A stretch of DNA of 64,000 bases, taken from the NCBI RefSeq assembly GCF_006715485.1, contig NZ_VFNH01000004.1:1-64000 (forward strand), given 5' to 3'. Below the pieces are notes generated by a model. It was not told where the DNA came from. It did no database searches and saw nothing but the letters and a program-made list of their open reading frames with translations. Below, one piece after another: positions 44,270-52,374 of the stretch. The first letter of the stretch is position 1. The number at the start of each line of letters is the position of its first letter. The DNA is from Herbaspirillum sp. SJZ107. Its GTDB lineage: Bacteria > Pseudomonadota > Gammaproteobacteria > Burkholderiales > Burkholderiaceae_D. Position numbers and translations under genes: made by a program.

Positions 44270-45006
44270 CGGCGCACCTCGGCCACGTATTCGTAGTAGT
44301 CGCTGCGGCAGTACGAGTGGGTCAGCTCGACCGCGGCGCCGCTGTCCAGGTAGCTGACGCGGGTGATGTGCAGCATGGCGGCGCCGGGCTCGATGCCGGC
44401 CAGGCGCGCCTGTTCGGCACTGGCGTTGACGGCGCGGATGTGCTGCAGCGCGCGCGACGGAATCGCACCGCGCTGTTCCAGGTAGCCGTACAGGGAATCG
44501 ACCACGCCGTGCGGGTCGGGCATGTAGACCGTCGGGATGGTGCTGGTCTCGATCGCCATGACGACGTTGTCGGCGGTGCGCAGGCGCTTCAGGCGCGCCA
44601 CCGGCATCCCGGGCGACACGCCCAGCGACAGCAGCTCGAGCGGGGTGGCCATGCCGACTTCGCGCTGCAGCCAGCGCGAGCCGGCCGTGAAGCCGCGCTG
44701 CTTGAGTTCTTCGGAAAAGCTGGTGAGGCGCGACAGCGGCTGTTCCAGCTTGGGCGTGATGTAGGTGCCGGACCCGCGGCGGCGCGTCAGCATGCCGCGT
44801 TCGCACAGCATGTCGATCGCCTTGCGCGCGGTGACGCGCGAGATGTCGAGCATCTCGGACAGCGTGCGTTCGGAGGGCAGCGCCTCGTTGGCGCGCCAGT
44901 CGCCGCTGATGATGCCGCTGGAGAGCTTGTTGGCGACCTGGATGTAGAGCGGCGTGCCGCTGTTGGCATCGGGCCGGAAATCGGCAAGTTGCGCGAGCAC
45001 CGTCAT
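44266..45006 (-). CDS. GntR/HutC-family regulator with UTRA domain, NagR-like
   Basis: The 246-residue protein has an N-terminal GntR winged helix (residues 15-85, GTPLYIQVANKLSSGI, then LPSERTLSEMLDISRVTARKAIDML) and a C-terminal UTRA ligand domain (about 100-240, with VARLKRLRTADNVVMAIETS). UTRA regulators bind sugar phosphates such as GlcNAc-6-phosphate. It is transcribed with the AmpG-like gene. The direct repeat at 45089-45105 upstream and the matching one before the TonB receptor are its likely targets. Confidence 0.87.
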   Translation of the reverse strand: MTVLAQLADFRPDANSGTPLYIQVANKLSSGIISGDWRANEALPSERTLSEMLDISRVTARKAIDMLCERGMLTRRRGSGTYITPKLEQPLSRLTSFSEELKQRGFTAGSRWLQREVGMATPLELLSLGVSPGMPVARLKRLRTADNVVMAIETSTIPTVYMPDPHGVVDSLYGYLEQRGAIPSRALQHIRAVNASAEQARLAGIEPGAAMLHITRVSYLDSGAAVELTHSYCRSDYYEYVAEVRR

Positions 45007-45088
45007 GTTTGATTGCCTGACTGTTCTATTGATTAGCTGTCAACGACCAAGTCCGCAGACTATAGGTTGGCAAGGTTTCCATGTCAAC

Positions 45089-45105
45089 AGGTATTTAAGT
45101 GGTAT
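45089..45105 (-). promoter_or_regulatory. Candidate autoregulatory GntR site, 11-bp direct repeat
   Basis: AGGTAT TTAAG TGGTAT repeats a GGTAT core with 11-bp spacing, as does the site at 37996. It lies about 80 bases upstream of the GntR start in an otherwise A/T-rich leader. Confidence 0.5.
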
Positions 45106-45184
45106 TGCCGGGGCCGCCTGGCGCCCGGTGGCGGGCCGGATCGCCGGCGCCAGGTGGTCTGGTCCGCCGCCCGATCGGACCCGG

Positions 45185-46261
45185 TCAGATGCGGTCCAGG
45201 GGCAGCGCCAGCAGGAAGGTGGTGCGCGCCGGCGTGCTGTCGACGGTGATGCTGCCGCCATGCTGTTCGGCCACGGTGCGCACGTAGGGCAGGCCGATGC
45301 CCCATCCCGCAATGCCGCGCTCGCCGTCGCCGCGGGCGCGCCGGAACAGCTGGAAAATGGCTTCGGTCTGGTCCTCGGGAATCGGCGGTCCGGCGTTGCT
45401 CACGGCAATGACGGCGGCACCGTCTTTTGCATGGACGGCGACGTCGATCGGGGTCTCCCTGGTGCTGTACTTGACCGCGTTGTTGAGCAGGTTTTCGACG
45501 GCGCGGCGGATGGCCTCCGCCTGCCATTGCCCGGAGATCGGTTCGCCGTCCAGGCGGATGTCGCGGCCCGAAGAAAAGGCGACGCTGGCGACCGCCTCGC
45601 TCACCGGCTCCAGCAGCGCCGTATGGGTCACGTCGAGCACGGCCGGGCCAGCATTGAATACCATCATGTCGAGCAGGTCGCAGATCATGGTGGCGAGCCG
45701 CGCATGCTGGCGCATCGCGATCTGCGCCATCTGCTGGATGCGTACCGGATCGTCGGTCTTGTGGATGAGGGTGACCGCGGCCGTCGCCGCCGCCAGCGGG
45801 GTGCGCAGGTCATGCGTCAAGGCGCAGAAAAACTGCTCGCGGATCTGTACCTGGGCCAGCGAGAAGCCGGTCAGGGATTCGCGCAGGGCCACGTCGATCG
45901 CATGGTTCAGGCGGCCCACCTCGTCGAGGTCGAGGACGATGCCGGCCCGGTCCCAGGTATCGACGATCGCGCTGCGCAGCAACTGGAATTCGTGGACGAT
46001 GGAGCCGGCATTGAAGCGCGTCACGCGGGCGCGCTGGCCACCATGTTCGGCGGCGATCCTGGCATGATCGAATGGCTCGCCGGCGCCGGTCATGGTCAGC
46101 ACCAGGTGTTCGTAGAACGCCGGCAAGGTATTGACCAGAGCCGGCAGCGAAATGCTGCAAGCGTAGGGAATCTCTTTTCGAACCGCTGCCAGCCAGGCGG
46201 CAAGTACCTCGTCTTTGGCGGAAAGCAGCTGGGTGAGCCGAACGGAATGCTGGGCCGACAT
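45185..46261 (-). CDS. Sensor histidine kinase with RsbR-like N-terminal domain (paralogue 2)
   Basis: The 358-residue soluble kinase is related along its whole length to those at 33113 and 46738. The N-terminal sensor (VNTLPAFYEHLV, EHGGQRARVTRFN, HEFQLLR) leads to HisKA His150 in LTHDLRTPLAAA. The HATPase domain has ENLLNNAVKYS and GWGIGLPYVRTVAEQHGG. Start ATG 46261 is preferred because GGAG sits 6 bases upstream. It is shorter than its paralogues at the N-terminus. It is transcribed away from a 227-base A/T-rich spacer. No adjacent response regulator is seen. Confidence 0.87.
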   Translation of the reverse strand: MSAQHSVRLTQLLSAKDEVLAAWLAAVRKEIPYACSISLPALVNTLPAFYEHLVLTMTGAGEPFDHARIAAEHGGQRARVTRFNAGSIVHEFQLLRSAIVDTWDRAGIVLDLDEVGRLNHAIDVALRESLTGFSLAQVQIREQFFCALTHDLRTPLAAATAAVTLIHKTDDPVRIQQMAQIAMRQHARLATMICDLLDMMVFNAGPAVLDVTHTALLEPVSEAVASVAFSSGRDIRLDGEPISGQWQAEAIRRAVENLLNNAVKYSTRETPIDVAVHAKDGAAVIAVSNAGPPIPEDQTEAIFQLFRRARGDGERGIAGWGIGLPYVRTVAEQHGGSITVDSTPARTTFLLALPLDRI

Positions 46262-46403
46262 GTTGATCTCCAGTCGCACAAGCCCTCATTGTCCCCGCGT
46301 GAAAGCGCCCTTGCAGGCACATCGCTTGGGGCGTCCACCGCTATCGTGTTGGTATGGTTATTTACTCAAGTCATATACTACGCTTCAATAATTCTTAATT
46401 AAC

Positions 46404-46417
46404 TAGGAGATTTCCTA
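46404..46417. promoter_or_regulatory. Palindrome TAGGA-N4-TCCTA, copy 1
   Basis: TAGGAGATTTCCTA is a perfect 5-bp inverted repeat with a 4-base spacer in an A/T-rich intergenic region. A second copy with the same arms and spacing begins 23 bases later. It lies upstream of the small gene at 46489 and of the divergent kinase. Confidence 0.5.
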
Positions 46418-46426
46418 AGTCAGTAC

Positions 46427-46440
46427 TAGGAATAATCCTA
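46427..46440. promoter_or_regulatory. Palindrome TAGGA-N4-TCCTA, copy 2
   Basis: TAGGAATAATCCTA repeats the arms and spacing of the element at 46404. The 23-bp centre-to-centre distance places both on nearly the same helix face, as for cooperative binding of two dimers. Confidence 0.5.
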
Positions 46441-46488
46441 ATTCATCCATTCAGAATATTTTTTAGGTAAATACTAGAGAGGTATGAC

Positions 46489-46725
46489 ATGCAAGAACCG
46501 GAAAAGGCCAGCGTAGCTGAACTGGCGTTTCAACTCGGCAAGGTTACCCGGCGCGCCGTCGATCACGCGGACGGCAAGGTCGGCATGGCCGGACTGGCCG
46601 CATTCGCCAACGATCTGCTGGAAGCGGGGGAGGGAAAGGTCGCCAGCGAGCTGCTGATGATCTTCGTCGCCGGTTTCGAGGAAGGTGATCCTCCGGAGCG
46701 GCGCGCGCATCCGGAAGATCGCTGA
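46489..46725 (+). CDS. Hypothetical 78-residue protein between two histidine kinases
   Basis: This is a small acidic helical protein (MQEPEKASVAELAFQLGKVTRRAVDHADGK at the start, given here in part) without signal or membrane segment. GAGAGG lies 8-10 bases before the ATG. Its coding frame has the GC-rich third positions of real genes, while the upstream spacer is A/T-rich. It converges with the next kinase gene, 12 bases apart. No family was recognised. A signalling partner of the kinases is possible. Confidence 0.6.
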   Translation: MQEPEKASVAELAFQLGKVTRRAVDHADGKVGMAGLAAFANDLLEAGEGKVASELLMIFVAGFEEGDPPERRAHPEDR

Positions 46726-46737
46726 ACCGGCTCGCCC

Positions 46738-47895
46738 TTACGCCCGGGACGCGGCAAGCTGGCCGCCGTCCTGTTCGACGAAGGGGCGGCAGTCGACCGG
46801 GATGTCGATCAGGAAGGTGGTGCCGAGTTCCGGCGAGCTGTCCACCGTGACGCTGCCGCCGTGGCTTTCGCCCACGGCTTTCACGAACGGCAGGCCGATG
46901 CCCCAGCCGGTCGCGGACAGCGGCCCGGCTTCCCTGCGCAGGTAATCGAAGATGCGGTCGTGCTGCTCTTCCGGAATCGGATTGCCCTGGTTGTGCACGC
47001 TCAGCATCATGCGGCCGCGCGTCTGGTGCGCCAGGATGCTGACGGTGCCGCGGTCGCCATACTTGAGCGCGTTGCCGATCAGGTTTTCCAGGGCACGGCG
47101 CAGCGAGGCGCGGCACCAGTAACCCACGACCGGTTCGCCCGAGATGTCGATAGCGACGGCGTCGCCGGCGGCCGGGATGTACTGTTCGCGCGTTTCCCGC
47201 GCCAGGTCGAGGATGTCGAAGCGCGTCAGGTGCAGCGGGATCTTGGCCGCGCCTTGCAAGGTCAGGGCATCCAGCAGTTCGGCCATCATGTCTTCGAGCC
47301 GGTCCGCGTTCGATTGCACCTTGGCCGCGATCTTGCGCACCAGCGACCAGTCGTCGGTGCGGCCGAGCAGCTGGGCGCCGTTGGCGACCACCGACAGCGG
47401 CGTGCGCATGTCGTGCGACAGCGCGGCCGCCACCTTGTGGCGCAGCTCTTCGTGGCTGCGCGTGAACGAGCGGATCGCCTCGCGCGTGGCGGCGTTGATC
47501 GACTCGTCGATGATCGCCCATTCACGTTCGCCCAGCGCGACCCGGCCGCGCGCGACAAGGGCGATCGACTCGCGCAGGATCTGGTATTCGTGCACCACCT
47601 GGTCGGGCCCGAAGGGCGTCATGCGCGCACGTTCGCCGCCGTGGACCCCGGCCGCGTTGCTGCCGCTCGACGCCTGTTCGCGCGGATGGTCCGGGCTCAG
47701 GGCTTCCGCGATGTTGTCGAAAAAGGCCGGCAGGGTATTGGTCAGCACCGGACGCAGCAGGTCGCGCGCGCCGTCGACGCGCGCGCGCACTTCGCGCTCC
47801 CAGTGATCCATGACCGCGTCGCGGATGGCGATCAATTGCAGGGCGGTCGGCGACAGGCCGTGCCCGTCGGTATTTTGGTCAGTGGCCAGTGTCAT
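46738..47895 (-). CDS. Sensor histidine kinase with RsbR-like N-terminal domain (paralogue 3)
   Basis: The 385-residue soluble kinase is closest to the one at 33113: same start (MTLATDQN), TNTLPAFFDNIAEALSPDHPRE, VHGGERARMTPFG and HEYQILR. HisKA His161 lies in LSHDMRTPLSVV. The HATPase domain carries ENLIGNALKYG, GWGIGLPFVKAVGESHGG and GTTFLIDIP. All catalytic motifs are intact. An in-frame ATG 29 codons upstream is possible, but the paralogue comparison favours the chosen start. No response regulator is adjacent. Confidence 0.88.
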   Translation of the reverse strand: MTLATDQNTDGHGLSPTALQLIAIRDAVMDHWEREVRARVDGARDLLRPVLTNTLPAFFDNIAEALSPDHPREQASSGSNAAGVHGGERARMTPFGPDQVVHEYQILRESIALVARGRVALGEREWAIIDESINAATREAIRSFTRSHEELRHKVAAALSHDMRTPLSVVANGAQLLGRTDDWSLVRKIAAKVQSNADRLEDMMAELLDALTLQGAAKIPLHLTRFDILDLARETREQYIPAAGDAVAIDISGEPVVGYWCRASLRRALENLIGNALKYGDRGTVSILAHQTRGRMMLSVHNQGNPIPEEQHDRIFDYLRREAGPLSATGWGIGLPFVKAVGESHGGSVTVDSSPELGTTFLIDIPVDCRPFVEQDGGQLAASRA

Positions 47896-48094
47896 GCGGT
47901 CGAAGGAAAGCGCCAGGTGGGGACAGCCTATTGTTGAACGCCAGAAACGAGCAAAACTGGCGCGAAAGTTGCTAACTTTCATTATATACGGCCATCATGC
48001 CGGGATGAAATGGCAAACGGCTATCATATTGTCGAGTTCGTTCAAACAGTGGCGTGGCCGCCACGCGCAGGGCATGGACGGCCGCGAGGACTGC

Positions 48095-49366
48095 TCAAGG
48101 CCGCACTGCGAGCGCGCTGCGCAGGGCATCGCGGTCGAGACTGCCGTCGCGCAGCGCCAGCACGATGCACGCCAGCCCATGCCCGAGCACGTTGGTCAGC
48201 AGCCGGCATTTCATGGTCTTGTCGATCGCGACCAGCATCGCCACCGAGTCGGCCGGCAGCACGTGCAGCAGCGCCGCCGTCGTTGCCAGCGTCGCCAGTG
48301 CCGAGCCGGCGACGCCGACCGCGCCCTTGGTGCTCAGCAGCCCGACGCCCAGCATCACGGCCAGCTCGTGCCAGCCGAGCGGGACGGCCGATGCCTCGGC
48401 CAGGAACACCAGCGCCATGGCGATATATAAATAGGTGCCGGCCAGGTTCAGCGAATACGAGAACGGCAGCACGATGTCGGTGAGCCGGCGCGGGCAGCCG
48501 AGCCGTTCGAGCTTGTCGCTCAGCGGCGCCAGCACCGCCAGCGAAGCGCCGGTGACCGCCACCAGCACCAGTTCGTCGCGCAGGAAGGCGATGAACCGCA
48601 GCAGCGGCAGGCGGATCAGGCGGGCCACGCCGCCATAGACGACGAACACGAACAGGACGCTGACCAGGTTGATGGCGAAAATGAAGCGCAGCAGCGGCAG
48701 CAGCGACGCCAGCCCGGCGCGCGCGGCCGCCGACGCCATGGCGCCGAAGGCGGCCAGCGGCGACAGCCAGAGCACGATCCTGACCGCGGCCAGCAGGATA
48801 TTGCGGGCGCGGTCGACCGCGCCGAGGAAGGGCGTGCGCGCGCGCGTGCCGGCGACCAGGCCGAGCGGCAGGGCCAGCGCCAGCACCACCAGGTTGTTCG
48901 CCTGCAGCGGCGGCAGCAGATGCATCCAGTGCGGCAGCGCGTAGCCGGCAACCACTCCCGCTCCTGTACCTGCCCCCGGCTGCGCCAGCGCCGCCCCGCC
49001 GGCGGACGCGGACGCCATGCCGATGCCGGGCTCGAGCACCCAGCCGGCCAGCAGGCCGGCCACCATCGACAGCAGCGACATGGCACCGAAATAGCCCAGC
49101 ATGGCCAGGCCGATACGGCCCAGGCCGCGGTTGCGGCCGAGCGCGGCGGCCCCGTCGACCAGCATGCAGAAGATCAGCGGGCACATCAGCCATCCGAGCA
49201 CGCGGATGAAGGCCTCGGTCAGGACGTGCATGTGGGCGGCCGCCGCCGGCGCGGCGAGGCCGAACGCCAGCCCGGCGCCGATCGCCAGCAGCAGCGGCAA
49301 AAAGGCGAGCCGGCCCGGCAGCCGCGCGACCGCGCCCCGGCCTGCGGCCCCGGGCGCGCCGCGCAC
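48095..49366 (-). CDS. Dicarboxylate/amino-acid:cation symporter (DAACS/GltP-DctA family)
   Basis: The 423-residue integral membrane protein has eight or more hydrophobic segments and DAACS signatures, such as PFSYSLNLAGTYLYIAMALVFLAEA (substrate-binding helix) and MLGVGLLSTKGAVGVAGSALATLATT (re-entrant hairpin). It imports C4-dicarboxylates or acidic amino acids with protons or sodium. The assigned start is a GTG overlapping the stop of the methyltransferase gene by one base; an ATG at 49432 would overlap it by 67 bases. The start is therefore uncertain. Confidence 0.8.
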   Translation of the reverse strand: MRGAPGAAGRGAVARLPGRLAFLPLLLAIGAGLAFGLAAPAAAAHMHVLTEAFIRVLGWLMCPLIFCMLVDGAAALGRNRGLGRIGLAMLGYFGAMSLLSMVAGLLAGWVLEPGIGMASASAGGAALAQPGAGTGAGVVAGYALPHWMHLLPPLQANNLVVLALALPLGLVAGTRARTPFLGAVDRARNILLAAVRIVLWLSPLAAFGAMASAAARAGLASLLPLLRFIFAINLVSVLFVFVVYGGVARLIRLPLLRFIAFLRDELVLVAVTGASLAVLAPLSDKLERLGCPRRLTDIVLPFSYSLNLAGTYLYIAMALVFLAEASAVPLGWHELAVMLGVGLLSTKGAVGVAGSALATLATTAALLHVLPADSVAMLVAIDKTMKCRLLTNVLGHGLACIVLALRDGSLDRDALRSALAVRP

Positions 49367-50124
49367 TACACGCGCCCCAGCCGCATGTTGATCGGCCAGC
49401 GCACCGCCCGCTGGCGCCCGGGGTCGCCCCACGCCGCCGCGATGTCGTCGGCAAACGCGCCCGGCAAGTCGTCGCGGCCGGCTTCGCGGGCGCTGCGCAC
49501 GGCCGACCAGGTGCCGACGTAGCCGAGGAACTGGGGCAGGGTCCAGGCGCAGCGGATGTCCAGCGCCGGCGGCGCCAGTTCCTCGAAAGGGAAGTCGATC
49601 GTCGCATAGCCGGTGTCGACCAGCTTGCGCTGCGCCGGCCAGAAGGGGCCGATCTCGTAGTGGTAGAAATGCTGGAAGCGCGCGTCGAGGTCGGCGTCGA
49701 GTTCCAGGACGCCGTAGCTGACCAGCGCCAGCAGCGCACCCGGCCGCGCGATCCTGCGCACTTCGCGATAGAACGCCGGCAGGTCGAACCAGTGCGCCGC
49801 CTGCGCCGCCGTCACCAGGCTGGCGCAGCCATCGTCGACCGGCATGTGCTCGGCAGGGGCGCAGCGGTAGGCGATGCGCTCGTGCGTGCCGGCGTTGGCG
49901 ATCTGGTCGGCGCTCGGATCGATGCCGATGACGTGCTCGAAGGGGGCGGCGAGCAGCTGGGTCAGCTGCCCGTTGCCGCAGCCGGCGTCGACGGCAAGCG
50001 CGCGGTCCGGCGCCGCCGCGGCCAGGAAGGCGGCGAGTGCGGGCGGATACTCGGGCCGGAAGCGGGCGTAGGCCTCGCCTCCCTGGTCGAACCAGTTGCG
50101 TGACGGCGGCGTGGGAGTCGGCAT
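49366..50124 (-). CDS. Class I SAM-dependent methyltransferase
   Basis: The 252-residue protein has the Rossmann methyltransferase motif I VDAGCGNGQ (45-53), motif II VIGIDPSADQI and the helix region SLVTAAQAAHWFDLPAFYREVRRIARPGALLAL. It resembles the family of small-molecule methyltransferases acting on trans-aconitate-like or terpene-like acceptors. No specific substrate can be assigned. It is apparently co-transcribed with the downstream symporter. Confidence 0.82.
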   Translation of the reverse strand: MPTPTPPSRNWFDQGGEAYARFRPEYPPALAAFLAAAAPDRALAVDAGCGNGQLTQLLAAPFEHVIGIDPSADQIANAGTHERIAYRCAPAEHMPVDDGCASLVTAAQAAHWFDLPAFYREVRRIARPGALLALVSYGVLELDADLDARFQHFYHYEIGPFWPAQRKLVDTGYATIDFPFEELAPPALDIRCAWTLPQFLGYVGTWSAVRSAREAGRDDLPGAFADDIAAAWGDPGRQRAVRWPINMRLGRV

Positions 50125-50178
50125 GCGTATGTTCCTCGTGCGTGGGTGTGCGCCGCCATCATAACCTGCACGGCAAGG

Positions 50179-51519
50179 TCAACGCACGGCCACCCGCTCC
50201 TTGACGAAGCCGCGGTAGACCAGGAAGGTGGCCAGCAGGCTGATCGCGCCGGCCCCGGCCATCCACAAACCGGGCGCCGCCTTGTCGCCGGTGGTCTCGA
50301 TCAGCCAGGTCGACAGCAGCGGCGTCATGCCGCCGAACAGCGCCGTCGCCAGGCTGTAGGCCAGCGAGAAGCCGGTGGTACGGATCTGGACCGGGATGAT
50401 TTCGGTGAGGGCGACGATGGTGGCGCCGTTGTAGCTGCCGTACAGGAAGGACAGCCAGAGTTCGACCATGACCATGTTGCCGAAGCTCGGGTTGGCGATC
50501 AGCCAGGACAGCGCCGGGTAGGCGGTGACCACGGTCAGGGCGGCGCACACCGCCATCACCGGCCAGCGGCCGATGCGGTCGGACAGCGCGCCCATCACCG
50601 GCAGCCAGATGAAGTTCGACACGCCGACGCACAGCGTCACCAGCAGGCTTTCCTCGGTGGACAGCTTGAGGACGCTCTTGCCGAAGGTCGGGGTGTACAC
50701 GGTGATCAGGTAGAAGGCGACCGTGGTCAGCACGATCAGCATGGTGCCGGCGGTGACCAGCGGCCAGTTGGCGGCCATGGTGCGCATCATCTGGCGGAAG
50801 GTCGGACGGCTCTTCTGGGCCAGGTAGGCTTCGGTTTCCTGCAGCGACTTGCGGATGTAGAACACCACGGGGATGATCGAGCAGCCGATGAAGAACGGGA
50901 TGCGCCAGCCCCAGTCGGCGATGAACTCCTTCGACAGGCCCTGGTTCAGCGCATAGCCCAGCGCGGCCGAGCAGATCACGGCGAGCTGCTGGCTGGCCGA
51001 CTGCCAGCTCACGTAGAAGCCCTTGTTGCCGGGCGTGGCCATCTCGGACAGGTAGACCGACACGCCGCCCAGTTCCACGCCGGCCGAAAAGCCCTGCAGC
51101 AGGCGGCCGATCAGGACCAGCAGCGGCGCCATCAGGCCGATGCTGGCATAGCCCGGCACGAAGGCGATCAGCGCGGTGCCGGACGCCATGATCGCCAGCG
51201 TCAGCACCAGGCCCTTGCGGCGGCCGATGCGGTCGATGTAGCTGCCCAGGAAGATCGCGCCCAGCGGCCGCATGAAGAAGCCGGCGCCGAAGGTCGCGAA
51301 GGTCATCATCAGGCCCGCGTACTCGCTGGTGGCCGGGAAGAAAGCGGCGGCGATGTGGCTGGCATAGAACCCGAACAGGAAGAAGTCGTACATCTCGATG
51401 AAGTTGCCGCTGGTGACGCGGATGACGGTCGAGAGCTTCGAGTGGGAACGCGCCGGCGGCGCGGCGGGCGTTGCAACGGGCGAGGCGATTTCAGCCTTGG
51501 CGGAGGATTGGATGGACAT
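50179..51519 (-). CDS. MFS tricarboxylate/citrate:H+ symporter (MHS family)
   Basis: The 446-residue transporter belongs to the metabolite:H+ symporter family: GNFIEMYDFFLFGFYASHIAAAFFP in helix 1, GAIFLGSYIDRIGRRKGL in the first loop, and ALSDRIGRWP in the second half. It is close in type to CitA and TcuC, which import citrate or tricarballylate. It is the last gene of an operon with a ModA-like protein and a porin, all under a divergent LysR gene. A tricarboxylate such as aconitate is the likely substrate. Confidence 0.85.
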   Translation of the reverse strand: MSIQSSAKAEIASPVATPAAPPARSHSKLSTVIRVTSGNFIEMYDFFLFGFYASHIAAAFFPATSEYAGLMMTFATFGAGFFMRPLGAIFLGSYIDRIGRRKGLVLTLAIMASGTALIAFVPGYASIGLMAPLLVLIGRLLQGFSAGVELGGVSVYLSEMATPGNKGFYVSWQSASQQLAVICSAALGYALNQGLSKEFIADWGWRIPFFIGCSIIPVVFYIRKSLQETEAYLAQKSRPTFRQMMRTMAANWPLVTAGTMLIVLTTVAFYLITVYTPTFGKSVLKLSTEESLLVTLCVGVSNFIWLPVMGALSDRIGRWPVMAVCAALTVVTAYPALSWLIANPSFGNMVMVELWLSFLYGSYNGATIVALTEIIPVQIRTTGFSLAYSLATALFGGMTPLLSTWLIETTGDKAAPGLWMAGAGAISLLATFLVYRGFVKERVAVR

Positions 51520-51543
51520 GATGACCTCGTGGTGGTGAAGTGT

Positions 51544-52356
51544 TTAGTGGGCCGGGGTCGGCGGTTGATTGGGCATCTTGTTCGCGGCTTCCAGTCCGGT
51601 CGCCTCGATGGCGGCGGCGTTGGCCGGCGCGGCCAGGAAGCGCAGCAGGGCATGCGCGGCGTCGGCGTGCTGGCTGCCGCGCACCACGGCTGCGGAGAAT
51701 TCGGTCTTGAGTTGCACTTCCTGCGGGAGCACGCCGACGATGTCGATGCCTTTCACCGGCTGCAGCTCGCTGCGCTGCTGGCAGCCGAAATCGGCTTCGC
51801 CGTGGGCGATGATCTCGCCGACCGGCGTGGCCGGGATCTGGGCCGCCTTGCCTTCCATCTGGCCGCGGATGCCGAGCTTGTCGAGCAGCGTGTGCTTGAT
51901 GTATTCGCCGCTGGCGCTGTCGGAATAGGCCACGTGCTGCGCCTGCAGGAAAGCGGCGCGCAGGCCGTCGACGGTATGGATGTCGGGCCTGGCGGCGCCG
52001 TGGCGCACCGCGCAGGCGATCGGCGAATTGGCGAGGACGACCTTGCTGCCCGGTTCCAGGCGGCCCTCGAGCATCAGCTTGTCGAGCGCGTCGCCGACCA
52101 TGATGACGACGTCGATCGGCTCGCCGCGCGCCAGCCGGGCCGGGATCGCATTCTTGGTCGCGCCCATCGACGGACCCCATTCGGCGATCAGGTGATCGCC
52201 GCTGGCGCGCTCGTAGGGGCCGGACAGGTCTTTATAGGCCTGGGCGAAGCCGCCCGAGCTGACCACGCGGATGTCGGTGGCCTGGGCCGGGGCGGCGGCC
52301 AGTGCGAAGGCGGCCAGGGCCGCGGCTGCCGTGTGCTTCAAATAGGTTGGTCGCAT
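51544..52356 (-). CDS. ModA-like periplasmic protein, possible aconitate isomerase
   Basis: The 270-residue protein has a signal peptide (to AQA, residue 26) and a type-II periplasmic binding fold of the ModA kind. The N-terminus after cleavage is TDIRVVSSGGFAQAYKDLSGPYERASG, and KNAIPARLARGEPIDVVIM follows. Aconitate isomerase, which interconverts trans- and cis-aconitate in the periplasm, is a ModA-like protein of about this size encoded with tricarboxylate transport genes. Here no ABC transporter is adjacent, only a citrate-type MFS symporter, a porin and a LysR gene. This favours an enzyme or a scavenging binding protein over an ABC partner. Confidence 0.65.
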   Translation of the reverse strand: MRPTYLKHTAAAALAAFALAAAPAQATDIRVVSSGGFAQAYKDLSGPYERASGDHLIAEWGPSMGATKNAIPARLARGEPIDVVIMVGDALDKLMLEGRLEPGSKVVLANSPIACAVRHGAARPDIHTVDGLRAAFLQAQHVAYSDSASGEYIKHTLLDKLGIRGQMEGKAAQIPATPVGEIIAHGEADFGCQQRSELQPVKGIDIVGVLPQEVQLKTEFSAAVVRGSQHADAAHALLRFLAAPANAAAIEATGLEAANKMPNQPPTPAH

Positions 52357-52374
52357 GGTGTCTCCTTGTCTCCG

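Noticed and set aside
51544..52356. Molybdate ABC transporter binding protein ModA
   Set aside because: No modB or modC genes are adjacent, and the neighbours are a porin and a tricarboxylate symporter.
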